From: Fusobacterium sp. DD2
Lineage (GTDB): Bacteria; Fusobacteriota; Fusobacteriia; Fusobacteriales; Fusobacteriaceae
Assembly: GCF_018205345.1 (NCBI RefSeq)
Contig: NZ_JADRHM010000016.1
Location: 1 to 39,852 of the forward strand
DNA length: 39,852 bases
Reading direction: 5' to 3'
Part shown: piece after piece, positions 27,834 through 36,040 of the stretch
Layout: every line of letters begins with the position of its first letter
Numbering within the stretch: the stretch's first letter is position 1
Position numbers and translations under genes: made by a program
Notes under the pieces: generated by a model
The model's database searches: none
The model's input: the letters and a program-made list of their open reading frames with translations, nothing else
What the model was told of the DNA's origin: nothing

Positions 27834-28356
27834 ATTTGTACATTATGGATTAGTTCTATTAGTTATAGCTGCTATCTCAGCTGGAATATTAGGGTTAGTA
27901 AATGACTTTACTAAAACTGTTATAGCTGCTAACAACGAGAAAACTCAAAATGCAGCTAAACAAGAAGTTTTAGCAGCAGCTGCTAAATTTGATGACAGCG
28001 AAGCTGTAGAATCAGACGGATTAAAATTCATTCCTGGATATAACGCAGAGGGAACTAAAGTTGGATATGTTACAACAGTTGCTACTCCAGGGTATGGAGG
28101 AGATATCACATTTATACTTGGTATTAATTTAGATGGATCAATTTCTGGACTAAGAATAGTTAACCAATCAGAAACTCCAGGACTAGGAGCTAAAATTGGT
28201 GGTATCGAGTGGCAAGATCACTGGGTAGGAAAAGATGTATCTTACGAATTTAATAAATCAGCAGACGCATTTGCTGGAGCAACAATTTCTCCTCGTGCTG
28301 TGTATACAGGAATTATAAAAGCACTTAATGCTTTTAAAGATGGGGGGATGAATTAA
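27823..28356 (+). CDS. rnfG: Rnf complex subunit G
   Basis: The 177-aa subunit has one N-terminal membrane anchor (about 8-27; YGLVLLVIAAISAGILGLV) and an extracytoplasmic FMN-binding domain. The covalent flavin threonine lies in the conserved AFAGATISPRAV (about 148-159). Upstream, PGYGGDITFILGIN and SETPGLGAKIG are family hallmarks. It overlaps rnfD at its start and shares a TAATG junction with rnfE at its end. Confidence 0.95.
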   Translation: MKNRFVHYGLVLLVIAAISAGILGLVNDFTKTVIAANNEKTQNAAKQEVLAAAAKFDDSEAVESDGLKFIPGYNAEGTKVGYVTTVATPGYGGDITFILGINLDGSISGLRIVNQSETPGLGAKIGGIEWQDHWVGKDVSYEFNKSADAFAGATISPRAVYTGIIKALNAFKDGGMN

Positions 28357-28964
28357 TGAAGACAAATTATGGTAAAGTACTATTGGCCGGAATATTCAAA
28401 GAAAACCCTATTTTCGTATTATTTTTAGGACTTTGTCCAACACTTGGAGTTACAAGTTCAGCAATGAACGGACTTGCTATGGGACTTGCAGTTGTGGCAG
28501 TTCTTGCTTGTTCAAACTTACTGATTTCTGCATTTAAGAAATTAATACCTTCTCAAGTAAGAATCCCAGCATATATCATGATCATTGCGTCATTAGTTAC
28601 AATTGTACAAATGGTTATGGAAGCTTATACTCCAGAGTTATTTAAGGTATTAGGATTATTTATCCCACTTATCGTTGTTAACTGTATAGTACTTGGAAGA
28701 GCAGAAAGTTTCGCATCTAAAAATGGTGTATTCGCTTCATTCCTAGATGGTATCGGATCAGGACTTGGATTTACTCTTTCACTTACAGTATTAGGAATAG
28801 TTAGAGAAGCACTAGGAAACGGAACAATATTTGGAGCTCAAGTTGCACCTGCAGCTTATAGCCCAGCATTGATATTCATCCTAGCTCCTGGAGCATTTAT
28901 TACAATTGCATTCATGAAAGCTTTCCTTAACTATCTTCAATTGAAAAAAAGTAGGGAGGGGTAA
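28356..28964 (+). CDS. rnfE: Rnf complex subunit E
   Basis: The 202-aa membrane protein has about six segments and is homologous to RnfA; the two form an inverted pair around a membrane iron-sulfur centre. It contains KENPIFVLFLGLCPTLGVTSS and IPLIVVNCIVLGRAESFASKNG, whose cysteines are the conserved ligands. Its ATG overlaps the rnfG stop, and GGGGGG lies upstream. Confidence 0.95.
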   Translation: MKTNYGKVLLAGIFKENPIFVLFLGLCPTLGVTSSAMNGLAMGLAVVAVLACSNLLISAFKKLIPSQVRIPAYIMIIASLVTIVQMVMEAYTPELFKVLGLFIPLIVVNCIVLGRAESFASKNGVFASFLDGIGSGLGFTLSLTVLGIVREALGNGTIFGAQVAPAAYSPALIFILAPGAFITIAFMKAFLNYLQLKKSREG

Positions 28965-28967
28965 TAA

Positions 28968-29552
28968 ATGAGTATAGGAAGTATATTCAGTTTAATTTTC
29001 GGTGCCATATTTATAAATAACGTTATCTTTGCTAAGTTCCTTGGATGTTGTCCATTTATGGGAGTATCTAAAAAAGTTGATGCTTCATTAGGAATGGGAA
29101 TGGCAGTTACATTCGTTATTACAATAGCATCTGGTGTTACTTGGCTTGTATATCAATTTTTATTAGTTCCATTTAACTTAGAATATTTGCAAACAATTGC
29201 TTTTATATTGATAATTGCTGCACTAGTTCAATTCGTTGAAATGGCTATTGCAAAGACATCACCATCATTATATAAAGCATTGGGAGTTTTCCTACCTCTT
29301 ATCACTACAAACTGTGCGGTACTAGGGGTTGCAATCATCAATATCCAAGAAAACTATAATTTCATTGAAACATTAGTTAATGGATTTTCAGTTGCAGTAG
29401 GATTCTCACTAGCATTGGTTCTTCTTGCTGGAGTTAGAGAAAGAATAGAATACTCAGCAATTCCTGAACCATTTAAAGGAATTCCAATTGCGTTTATTTC
29501 AGCAGGATTACTTGCTATGGCATTTATGGGATTCAGTGGTATGCAAATATAA
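28968..29552 (+). CDS. rnfA: Rnf complex subunit A
   Basis: The 194-aa membrane protein has about six segments. FINNVIFAKFLGCCPFMGVSKKVD and LPLITTNCAVLGVAI are the conserved cysteine-containing motifs, paired in topology with RnfE. GGGAGGGGTAATA precedes the start, 3 nt after rnfE. The rnfB gene follows after 18 nt. Confidence 0.96.
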   Translation: MSIGSIFSLIFGAIFINNVIFAKFLGCCPFMGVSKKVDASLGMGMAVTFVITIASGVTWLVYQFLLVPFNLEYLQTIAFILIIAALVQFVEMAIAKTSPSLYKALGVFLPLITTNCAVLGVAIINIQENYNFIETLVNGFSVAVGFSLALVLLAGVRERIEYSAIPEPFKGIPIAFISAGLLAMAFMGFSGMQI

Positions 29553-29570
29553 TAGAAAGTGGAGGTAATT

Positions 29571-30569
29571 ATGAACGCAGTATTAATACCAGCTATTGTG
29601 CTTGGGTTAACAGGACTTGCTATGGGGCTATTCCTAGCCTATGCTTCAATAAAATTTGAAGTCCAAGTAGATCCTAAGATAGAAGCAATAATCGGTGTTC
29701 TTCCAGGTGCAAACTGTGGAGGATGTGGATATCCAGGATGTTCTGGATACGCAGCTGCTATTGTAGAACAAGGTGTATCAATGTCACTTTGTGCTCCAGG
29801 TGGAGGTGCAGTAGCTGCTAAAATTGGTGAAATTATGGGAGCAAGCGTAGAAGCTTCAACTGAGAAAAAAGTTGCTAGAGTTCTATGCCAAGGTAATCAT
29901 GACAACACTAAAAAAATATATGAATTTGATGGAGAACTTCAAACTTGTGCTGCTATGATGCTATATGCAGCTGGAGACAAATCTTGTCAATATGCATGTC
30001 TTGGACATGGAGATTGTGAAAAAGTTTGTCCAGTAGGAGCAATAAAAGTTAATGCAGGTGGAATTGCAGAAGTTGATGAAGATAAATGTATCTCTTGTGG
30101 ACTTTGCCAAAAAGCTTGTCCTAAGAACGTTATCGCAATGGTACCTCAAAAGAGCGTTGTTACTGTAACATGTTCTTCTAAAGATAAAGGTGCAGTTGCA
30201 AGACAAAACTGTAAAACAGCTTGTATCGGTTGCGGAATCTGTGCTAAAAACTGTCCAGTTGGAGCTATCACAGTTGAAAACAACCTTGCTAAAATTGATC
30301 CATCTAAATGTATCTCTTGTGGAATCTGTGCTACAAAATGTCCTACTAAGGCTATTGTAAGCGGAATCAAAGAGTTAAGAAAAGCAGAAATCATAGAAGA
30401 TAACTGTAAAGGATGTACAGCTTGTGCTAGAAAATGTCCAGTAGGGGCTATTGAAGGAGCTGTAAAAGAAAAACATCATGTAATAGAGGATAAATGTGTA
30501 GGATGCGGAATCTGCTTCGACACTTGTAAATTCCAAGCTATTAAAATGAATGTTGTGGATAAAAAATAA
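29571..30569 (+). CDS. rnfB: Rnf complex subunit B (multi-cluster)
   Basis: RnfB is the ferredoxin-accepting iron-sulfur subunit. The 332-aa protein has an N-terminal membrane helix (about 5-25), then the Fe-S domain ANCGGCGYPGCSGY with a later Cys in SLCAPGG. Six ferredoxin-type motifs follow, among them CISCGLCQKACP, CIGCGICAKNCP, CISCGICATKCP, CKGCTACARKCP and CVGCGICFDTCK. RnfB proteins with only two such clusters are common, so this is an extended form. GGAGGTAATT favours ATG 29571 over an upstream GTG. It is the last gene of the operon. Confidence 0.96.
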   Translation: MNAVLIPAIVLGLTGLAMGLFLAYASIKFEVQVDPKIEAIIGVLPGANCGGCGYPGCSGYAAAIVEQGVSMSLCAPGGGAVAAKIGEIMGASVEASTEKKVARVLCQGNHDNTKKIYEFDGELQTCAAMMLYAAGDKSCQYACLGHGDCEKVCPVGAIKVNAGGIAEVDEDKCISCGLCQKACPKNVIAMVPQKSVVTVTCSSKDKGAVARQNCKTACIGCGICAKNCPVGAITVENNLAKIDPSKCISCGICATKCPTKAIVSGIKELRKAEIIEDNCKGCTACARKCPVGAIEGAVKEKHHVIEDKCVGCGICFDTCKFQAIKMNVVDKK

Positions 30570-30591
30570 GTAATTAAAATAATTTAAAAGA

Positions 30592-30618
30592 AGACGCCTT
30601 GTTTTGAGGCGTCTTTTT
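30592..30618 (+). terminator. rnf operon terminator
   Basis: AGACGCCT (30592-30599) pairs with AGGCGTCT (30607-30614), followed by Ts. Confidence 0.92.
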
Positions 30619-30716
30619 GTATAAAAAAAATTATATAGAAATATTGATTTTTTTATATTTACAAAGTAATATGATATCAGGTTATTAATATACTATATAA
30701 ATATAGGAGGGTAAAG

Positions 30717-31385
30717 ATGCTGAAACTTATTGGTGTACTTATAATTTTAGTTGGTTTTACTTTAAAATTAGACACTATTGCAGTAGTTATAATAGCAGGT
30801 CTTGCGACAGGAATTTGTGCTGGAATAGATTTTATTCAGGTATTATCTATTCTTGGAAATGCATTTGTAAGCACAAGATATATGACTCTTCTGTTACTGA
30901 CACTTGCAGTAGTAGGTGTTCTTGAAAGAAATGGATTACGTGAAAGAGCAGCAATGTGTATTGCAAAGATTAAAGGTGCTACTTGTGGAAAAGTGCTAAG
31001 TGTGTATGCAATAATAAGAACTATTGCAGCAATATTATCACTTAGAATAGGTGGACACGTTCAATTTATTAGACCGCTTATTTATCCTATGGCTAAAGGA
31101 GCTGCTGAAAAAGAGGGAAAGGTTACATCTGAGATAGATGAAGAAATCAAAGGATTTGCCAATTCAGTAGAAAACTATGGAAACTTTTTTGGGCAAAATG
31201 GATTTGTGGCCTCTGCTGGAGTTCTTCTAATAGTTGGAACTATGCAGGAACTTGGAATAAAAGGTGTGGAACCATATGCTATTGCCAAAGCAAGCCTTAT
31301 TATGGCTGGAATAAGTATAGTGGTAGTTATTATACGAAATTATTTATTTGACCTTAAAATTAGAAAAACAAGAGGTGATAAATAA
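30717..31385 (+). CDS. DUF969 membrane protein
   Basis: The 222-aa protein has about five hydrophobic segments; it matches the DUF969 pattern, with the first helix IGVLIILVGFTLKLDTIAVVIIAG and the conserved IGGHVQFIRPLIYPMAKGAAE. It is always seen with DUF979, as here, where the two overlap by one base. Together they look like a split permease. With pcp downstream, a role in uptake of pyroglutamate or pyroglutamyl peptides is a plausible but unproven idea. AGGAGGGTAAAG precedes the ATG. Confidence 0.85.
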   Translation: MLKLIGVLIILVGFTLKLDTIAVVIIAGLATGICAGIDFIQVLSILGNAFVSTRYMTLLLLTLAVVGVLERNGLRERAAMCIAKIKGATCGKVLSVYAIIRTIAAILSLRIGGHVQFIRPLIYPMAKGAAEKEGKVTSEIDEEIKGFANSVENYGNFFGQNGFVASAGVLLIVGTMQELGIKGVEPYAIAKASLIMAGISIVVVIIRNYLFDLKIRKTRGDK

Positions 31386-32314
31386 TGGATATCAAATTAA
31401 TTATTAAGACAATTCTTGAGATTATGTATATAATATGTGGAATAGTCCTTATAATTGGAGGAATATACGCATATAATGATAAGAAAAATGAGAAAAGAGT
31501 AACAAGTGCATTGTTCTGGATACTGTTTGGAATAATATTCCTGGGTGGTGCCTATATGAACAAGGCACTGGTAGGGGGAATATTAGTAGTAATGGGAGTA
31601 CTTACAGTGACAAAAAGTGTCCATGTTGGATCTCTGGTAAATAGTTCTCCTGAAAAGAGAGAAAAGAGAGCGGAAGAGATTGGAAACTTACTATTTCTAC
31701 CAGCTTTATCAATAGGAGTAGTTGCATTTGCAGTTGCTCAATTTACAAAACTTGGAGGACTTGTAGGACTTGGATTTGGAGCATTGGCAGCAATAATATT
31801 AACTATGATTGTTACAAAGGAAGAGGCTAAGTATATTCCTTATGATTCAAGCAGACTTTTGCATCAAATGGGACCTACAGTAATACTTCCGCAGCTTTTA
31901 GGAGCTTTGGGAGCAGTTTTCTCAAAAGCGGGAGTAGGTGCAGTAATAGCTGGATTTATGGGAGGTATAATCCCCGCAGATAGTAGATTATTTGGTGTTA
32001 TAGGATATTGTGTGGCAATGGCAATATTTACAATGATAATGGGTAATGCTTTTGCAGCTTTTGCAGTAATTACAGCTGGAATAGGAGTACCATTTGTCAT
32101 TAATCTTGGAGGAAATCCAGCTATAGTTGGAGCTTTAGGATTAACAGCTGGATATTGTGGAACTCTGATGACACCTATGGCTGCCAACTTTAACATTGTT
32201 CCAGCTTCATTATTGGAAATGAAGAATAAGAATGGTGTAATCTTTGCTCAATTTCCAGTAGCAATAGTTATGCTTATTCTTCACATTATAGTTATGTATA
32301 CACTTGCATTTTAA
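31385..32314 (+). CDS. DUF979 membrane protein
   Basis: The 309-aa membrane protein has about eight to nine hydrophobic segments. NAFAAFAVITAGIGVPFVI and GLTAGYCGTLMTPMAANFN are characteristic of DUF979 and resemble the re-entrant loops of ion-transporter-like permeases. The start overlaps the stop of DUF969 (TAATG), so the two are translated together. pcp begins 12 nt after it. Confidence 0.85.
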   Translation: MDIKLIIKTILEIMYIICGIVLIIGGIYAYNDKKNEKRVTSALFWILFGIIFLGGAYMNKALVGGILVVMGVLTVTKSVHVGSLVNSSPEKREKRAEEIGNLLFLPALSIGVVAFAVAQFTKLGGLVGLGFGALAAIILTMIVTKEEAKYIPYDSSRLLHQMGPTVILPQLLGALGAVFSKAGVGAVIAGFMGGIIPADSRLFGVIGYCVAMAIFTMIMGNAFAAFAVITAGIGVPFVINLGGNPAIVGALGLTAGYCGTLMTPMAANFNIVPASLLEMKNKNGVIFAQFPVAIVMLILHIIVMYTLAF

Positions 32315-32326
32315 AGGAGGAAAGAT

Positions 32327-32950
32327 ATGAAAATAGTTATAACAGGATTTGATCCATTTGGAGGGGAGAAGATAAATCCAGCATGGGAAGCTGTAAAATC
32401 TCTTCCAGATAAGATTGGAGATATTGAGGTAGTCAAGGTGCAGGTGCCAACTGTATTTAAAAAATCAGCAAAGAAGCTTTTTGAAGCAATAGATAGAGAG
32501 AAGCCAGATGCTGTAGTATGTGTAGGTCAGGCTGGTGGAAGGTTTGATATCACTGTAGAAAGAGTGGGTATAAATATTGAAGATGGAAGAATTCCTGACA
32601 ATGAGGGGTATCAGCCAATAGATACAGCTATATTTGAAGATGGGGAGAATGCATATTTTGCAACACTTCCTATAAAAGCCATGGTAGATGAGATGAAAAA
32701 AGAAAATATTCCAGCATCTGTATCAAATAGTGCAGGAACTTATGTGTGCAATCACCTTATGTACTCACTCCTTTACTATCTTGATAAGCAAGGTCTTTAT
32801 GAAGTGAGAGGTGGATTTATACATGTGCCATTTATACCTGAGCAGGTGGTAGATAAGAAAAATATGCCATCAATGGAGTTATCAAGGATAACGAGAGGTC
32901 TTGAAATAGCTCTAAAAGCCATTGCAGAACATAGGGTGGATAAAGTATAA
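32327..32950 (+). CDS. pcp: pyrrolidone-carboxylate peptidase
   Basis: The 207-aa cysteine peptidase of family C15 removes N-terminal pyroglutamate from peptides. It begins [19 protein letters not shown]. The catalytic triad lies in [20 protein letters not shown] (Glu), [13 protein letters not shown] (Cys) and [11 protein letters not shown] (His). The length is standard. AAAGGAGGAAAG supports the start. It is the third gene of a DUF969-DUF979-pcp operon. Confidence 0.96.
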   Translation: MKIVITGFDPFGGEKINPAWEAVKSLPDKIGDIEVVKVQVPTVFKKSAKKLFEAIDREKPDAVVCVGQAGGRFDITVERVGINIEDGRIPDNEGYQPIDTAIFEDGENAYFATLPIKAMVDEMKKENIPASVSNSAGTYVCNHLMYSLLYYLDKQGLYEVRGGFIHVPFIPEQVVDKKNMPSMELSRITRGLEIALKAIAEHRVDKV

Positions 32951-33006
32951 CTGGTGGAAAAGAATGCTGATTTAGGCATAGAGAAGGTTAAAAATAATAA
33001 ATTAGT

Positions 33007-33039
33007 ATAAAAAGAGTGGTCGCAGACCACTCTTTTTAT
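33007..33039. terminator. bidirectional terminator between pcp and the barrel gene
   Basis: ATAAAAAGAGTGGTC (33007-33021) and GACCACTCTTTTTAT (33025-33039) form a perfect 15-bp stem with a 3-nt loop and T-runs on both strands. Confidence 0.95.
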
Positions 33040-33074
33040 GTTAATTTAAGTTTTTCTAAATATCTAAATAAAGG

Positions 33075-34310
33075 TTAAAAAGAAAATCTGTAACCAACTG
33101 CAAATTGGACAAGATTATTGTTATACTTAGATTTGCTTCCATCTGACCATTTTATTTTTGCATCTCTATGTACATATGCCAGCTCAGTTACAAAGTTATA
33201 ATACTCTAAACCAACACCAGCTGAATAATAGATACCATTTTTTACCTTTGGTTTTATATATTCTGTAATAAGAACTCTATTTTTACCATCCATTGTAATT
33301 GTATCAGAATATGAAGCATGTCCTCTGGTTCTATTAAATGAGTATCCTAAATCAACTTTCACATAAGGTTTTATCTCTGAATCAGTGTTAAAATTATATT
33401 TTCCAGTTACATATAGAGGGAAAGAGTCATATCTAGGTATTTCTGCTTTTATGGTTCTTCTGACAATTTTCTTGTTCTCCATTTGTAATTTATTTAAAAT
33501 CTCTTTTTTCTCAGCTATTAAGTTCTCTTTTTCTTTTAATAGCTTCTCTAATTCTGCTTTATTAACCTCAGTTACTTCAGATACTGGTTGAGCATAAACA
33601 TATTTCTCTATCAGATCTTTCATTTCAGGAGCGAGAGGGTCATACTTTATTACTCCATCGTCTTCTATTTCTTCAAGTTCATCTATATATTTTTCTAAAT
33701 TTTTTGCTAAATCAGTTGAATTTTTACTTGGCTTTACCACCTCTTCAAGAATTCCATCAACAACGTCATCAATTTCCTCTCTAACATCTTTCTCTGGTTG
33801 ACTATCTGGATCTTTAGCATTTTCAGCTAAAGAAAATTTAAGCATCTCATCCTTTAATTCATTTCTTACATCTTCTACTGTTTTTATTATCCTAGTGGTT
33901 TTGCTATTAAGGATTCTTGTATAATCTTTATCAATTCCTGCTATTTTACTATCAAGAGCAGAGATTTCAGACTCAATCTCTTCATTACTTTCCAGCTTAT
34001 TAACATCTACCTTTTGAATATCACTGCTTTTAGTCAAATAAGTAAATTCTTTTTCCAAAGTAGCTGTTCCTCTACTTCTTATATATCCTATTCCCACACC
34101 AAGTTCAACCTTTTCAGATAATGATCTTGTCAGTTCCAGATTAACTGAATTTCCCACTTTACCTTTTGCCTTAAATTTTCCAACATCTTCAACGTTAACT
34201 CTTGAAAATCTTGAATCAAGACTTACTCCTGCTTTCACATACATATTGTTATTGCTTCCCAGTGCAACAACAGATCCCAGTGTAAGCATTCCTAATAAAA
34301 TCTTTTTCAT
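33075..34310 (-). CDS. outer-membrane beta-barrel protein with coiled-coil insert
   Basis: The ATG at 34310 follows GGGAGGAATCGAT; the open frame extends 20 codons further with no ribosome site. The ~411-aa product has a signal peptide (MKKILLGMLTLGSVVALG). The first ~90 residues contain strand-like stretches (MYVKAGVSLDSRF, then SVNLELTRSLSEKVELGVGIGYIRS). Residues about 100-295 are charged helix with heptads (KAELEKLLKEKENLIAEKKE). The last ~115 residues return to alternating strands and end VQFAVGYRFSF, whose terminal Phe is the usual barrel-insertion signal. The shape suggests a barrel carrying a long surface stalk, possibly an adhesin. No named family is recognised. Confidence 0.8.
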   Translation of the reverse strand: MKKILLGMLTLGSVVALGSNNNMYVKAGVSLDSRFSRVNVEDVGKFKAKGKVGNSVNLELTRSLSEKVELGVGIGYIRSRGTATLEKEFTYLTKSSDIQKVDVNKLESNEEIESEISALDSKIAGIDKDYTRILNSKTTRIIKTVEDVRNELKDEMLKFSLAENAKDPDSQPEKDVREEIDDVVDGILEEVVKPSKNSTDLAKNLEKYIDELEEIEDDGVIKYDPLAPEMKDLIEKYVYAQPVSEVTEVNKAELEKLLKEKENLIAEKKEILNKLQMENKKIVRRTIKAEIPRYDSFPLYVTGKYNFNTDSEIKPYVKVDLGYSFNRTRGHASYSDTITMDGKNRVLITEYIKPKVKNGIYYSAGVGLEYYNFVTELAYVHRDAKIKWSDGSKSKYNNNLVQFAVGYRFSF

Positions 34311-34417
34311 ATCGATTCCTCCCAAAATCACAGTTTTACATAGTATTATCAACTTAAAACCATCAACCATATCTGCTATTTTATATTATTGCTGGTATTG
34401 CAAGCTTTAACTCAATA

Positions 34418-34472
34418 GGCAAGAAGTCGCCCACCTCTATAGGTAGTGCGATGAATTGCCTTTTTATTTTTT
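34418..34472 (+). other. left-end structured region of the TnpB element
   Basis: Nested hairpin: GGCAA (34418-34422) with TTGCC (34456-34460), TCGC (34427-34430) with GCGA (34448-34451), ACCT (34433-34436) with AGGT (34441-34444). A T-rich tract follows, so it may also stop transcription arriving from outside. TATAAT at 34482-34487 is the likely -10 of tnpB. Confidence 0.6.
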
Positions 34473-34530
34473 AAAATATGATATAATGTAAGTAGTTTAT
34501 AAAATAAATAATTTTGTAGGAGGTGGACTG

Positions 34531-35670
34531 ATGAAACAACTAAAAGCATATAAATTTAGAATTTATCCAAGCCATGAACAAAAGATATTTTTCAGTAAAA
34601 CTTTTGGTTGTGTTCGTCTTGTCTATAATCTTATGCTAAATGATAGAATTAAAGCATATGAAGAAAGCAAAGGTAATCCTGATAAAAAATTAAAATATAC
34701 TACTCCTGCTAAGTATAAAAAAGAATATGAATTTCTAAAAGAAGTTGATAGTCTTGCTCTTGCTAATGCTCAAATGAATTTAGATAAAGCATATAGAAAC
34801 TTTTTTAGAGATAAGTCAATTGGTTTTCCTAAATTCAAATCCAAGAAAAATCCTGTACAAAGCTATACAACTAATAATCAAAATGGAACTGTAAATATTT
34901 TTGAAAATAGGTTAAAACTTCCAAAATTGAAAGAATTAATAAAAGTAAAAGTGCATAGAGAAATAAAAGGCAAAGTAAAATCTGCTACCATTTCGCGTAA
35001 TGGAAGTGGTAAGTATTTTATCTCTCTTTTGTGTGAAACAGATATAGAAGAACTACCTAAAACTAATTCAGCAGTAGGAATTGACTTAGGTATTAAAGAT
35101 ATGGCTATTTTATCTACTGGAGAGAAAATAAAAAATCTTAAATTTAGAAAGCAACTAGAAGATAAATTAAGAAAAGAACAGAGAAAACTTTCAAGAAGAG
35201 CTTTATTAGCCAAAAAAGAAAATAGAAAATTAAGCGAAGCAAAGAACTATCAAAAGCAAAGAATTAAAGTAGCAAAGATACATGAAAAAATTATGAATAT
35301 GAGAATAGATTTCTTAAATAAGTTAAGTACATATATTATCAAAAACCACGATATTATTTGTATTGAAGACTTAAATACAAAAGGATTACTTCATAATCAT
35401 AAATTAGCTAAATCTATCGTTGATGTATCTTGGGCTAGTTTTGTAAATAAACTTGAGTATAAGGCTAAATGGTATGGTAGAGAGATAATAAAAATCGATA
35501 GACTATATCCATCAAGCCAGATATGCTCTGTTTGTGGGCATCATGATGGCAAGAAAACTCTTGATATAAGAGAGTGGACTTGTCCAATTTGTCATACTCA
35601 TCACGATAGAGATATAAATGCAAGCAAAAATATATTAGCTGAAGGTCTAAGAATAAGACAGGCAGTCTAA
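34531..35670 (+). CDS. tnpB: TnpB RNA-guided endonuclease (OrfB, IS605 family)
   Basis: The 379-aa protein belongs to the TnpB family, ancestors of Cas12, which cut DNA matching the guide on the element's own RNA. The N-terminal helix-turn region is KAYKFRIYPSHEQKIFF. The split RuvC triad is intact: Asp185 in GIDLG, Glu279 in IEDLN and Asp361 in RDINASKN. The zinc finger cysteines are C332/C335 (CSVCG) and C351/C354 (CPICH). GGAGGTGGACTG precedes the ATG. No frameshift or stop is seen, so it may be active. Confidence 0.93.
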   Translation: MKQLKAYKFRIYPSHEQKIFFSKTFGCVRLVYNLMLNDRIKAYEESKGNPDKKLKYTTPAKYKKEYEFLKEVDSLALANAQMNLDKAYRNFFRDKSIGFPKFKSKKNPVQSYTTNNQNGTVNIFENRLKLPKLKELIKVKVHREIKGKVKSATISRNGSGKYFISLLCETDIEELPKTNSAVGIDLGIKDMAILSTGEKIKNLKFRKQLEDKLRKEQRKLSRRALLAKKENRKLSEAKNYQKQRIKVAKIHEKIMNMRIDFLNKLSTYIIKNHDIICIEDLNTKGLLHNHKLAKSIVDVSWASFVNKLEYKAKWYGREIIKIDRLYPSSQICSVCGHHDGKKTLDIREWTCPICHTHHDRDINASKNILAEGLRIRQAV

Positions 35671-35795
35671 AAATAAAAAGAACCGTAGGAACTACGGGGA
35701 TAGCTTGGTAAATATAGTTGGCTAACAAAAGCAACTACTTCCCAAGAAGAAGCTACCACTTCAAAAGCTGAAAGCTTTAAGTGGGAGAGGTTCAC
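35671..35795 (+). ncRNA. probable omega-RNA (reRNA) scaffold
   Basis: After the tnpB stop there are consecutive helices: CCGTAG/CTACGG (35683-35697), CTTGG/CCAAG (35704-35746) enclosing AGTTG/CAACT, and CCACTT with AAGTGG plus AAAGCT/AGCTTT just before the right end. The scaffold ends in GAGAGGTTCAC, and the guide would start at 35796. The RNA probably begins within the 3' part of tnpB; that boundary is not visible. Confidence 0.65.
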
Positions 35796-35815
35796 TGGAT
35801 TGGATAATGTTCGAA
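35796..35815 (+). other. candidate TnpB guide segment
   Basis: TGGATTGGATAATGTTCGAA directly follows the right end and should match the DNA 3' of the TAM at the pre-insertion site. It is flanking chromosomal sequence, not part of the element. Confidence 0.5.
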
Positions 35816-35930
35816 GTTTAATGATTGGATTATATGTTTATTGATTACTATTATAATACTCTTTTAGTTTTTGAAAATCAATATGTCTATATGATTTTGC
35901 TATAATTTGTTGTATTTGATTCTTTCTAAC

Positions 35931-35962
35931 ACTATTCTCACACGACAATGTGTGAGAATGGT
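35931..35962. repeat. 13-bp hairpin upstream of rfbCD
   Basis: ATTCTCACAC (35934-35943) and GTGTGAGAAT (35950-35959) are perfect complements with a 6-nt loop; including one G-T pair the stem reaches 35931-35962. No T-run follows, so it is not a simple terminator. It ends 16 nt before the rfbCD -35 box. Confidence 0.6.
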
Positions 35963-35977
35963 AAGAAACCTATTGTG

Positions 35978-36006
35978 TTGGATAAAAAGGGGAAGTTTGG
36001 TATAAT
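35978..36006 (+). promoter_or_regulatory. rfbCD promoter
   Basis: TTGGAT (35978-35983), a 17-nt spacer and TATAAT (36001-36006) about 35 nt before the start. Apart from the guide, the hairpin and this promoter, the 370-nt gap after tnpB shows no gene. Confidence 0.6.
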
Positions 36007-36040
36007 ATAGTATAAATTAAAAAATTAGCGAGTGATGACA

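Larger units (their letters stand above)
34411..35795 (+). mobile_element. IS605/IS1341-type element, tnpB only
   Basis: The left end is placed after TTTAA (34406-34410, candidate TAM) and the right end after GGTTCAC (35789-35795). The left end folds as nested stems GGCAA/TTGCC, TCGC/GCGA and ACCT/AGGT (34418-34460). The right end has the CCACTT...AAGTGG hairpin followed by GAGAGGTTCAC, very like the 3' end of known TnpB guide RNAs. No tnpA transposase is present, so it can move only with help. Exact boundaries are inferred. Confidence 0.75.
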
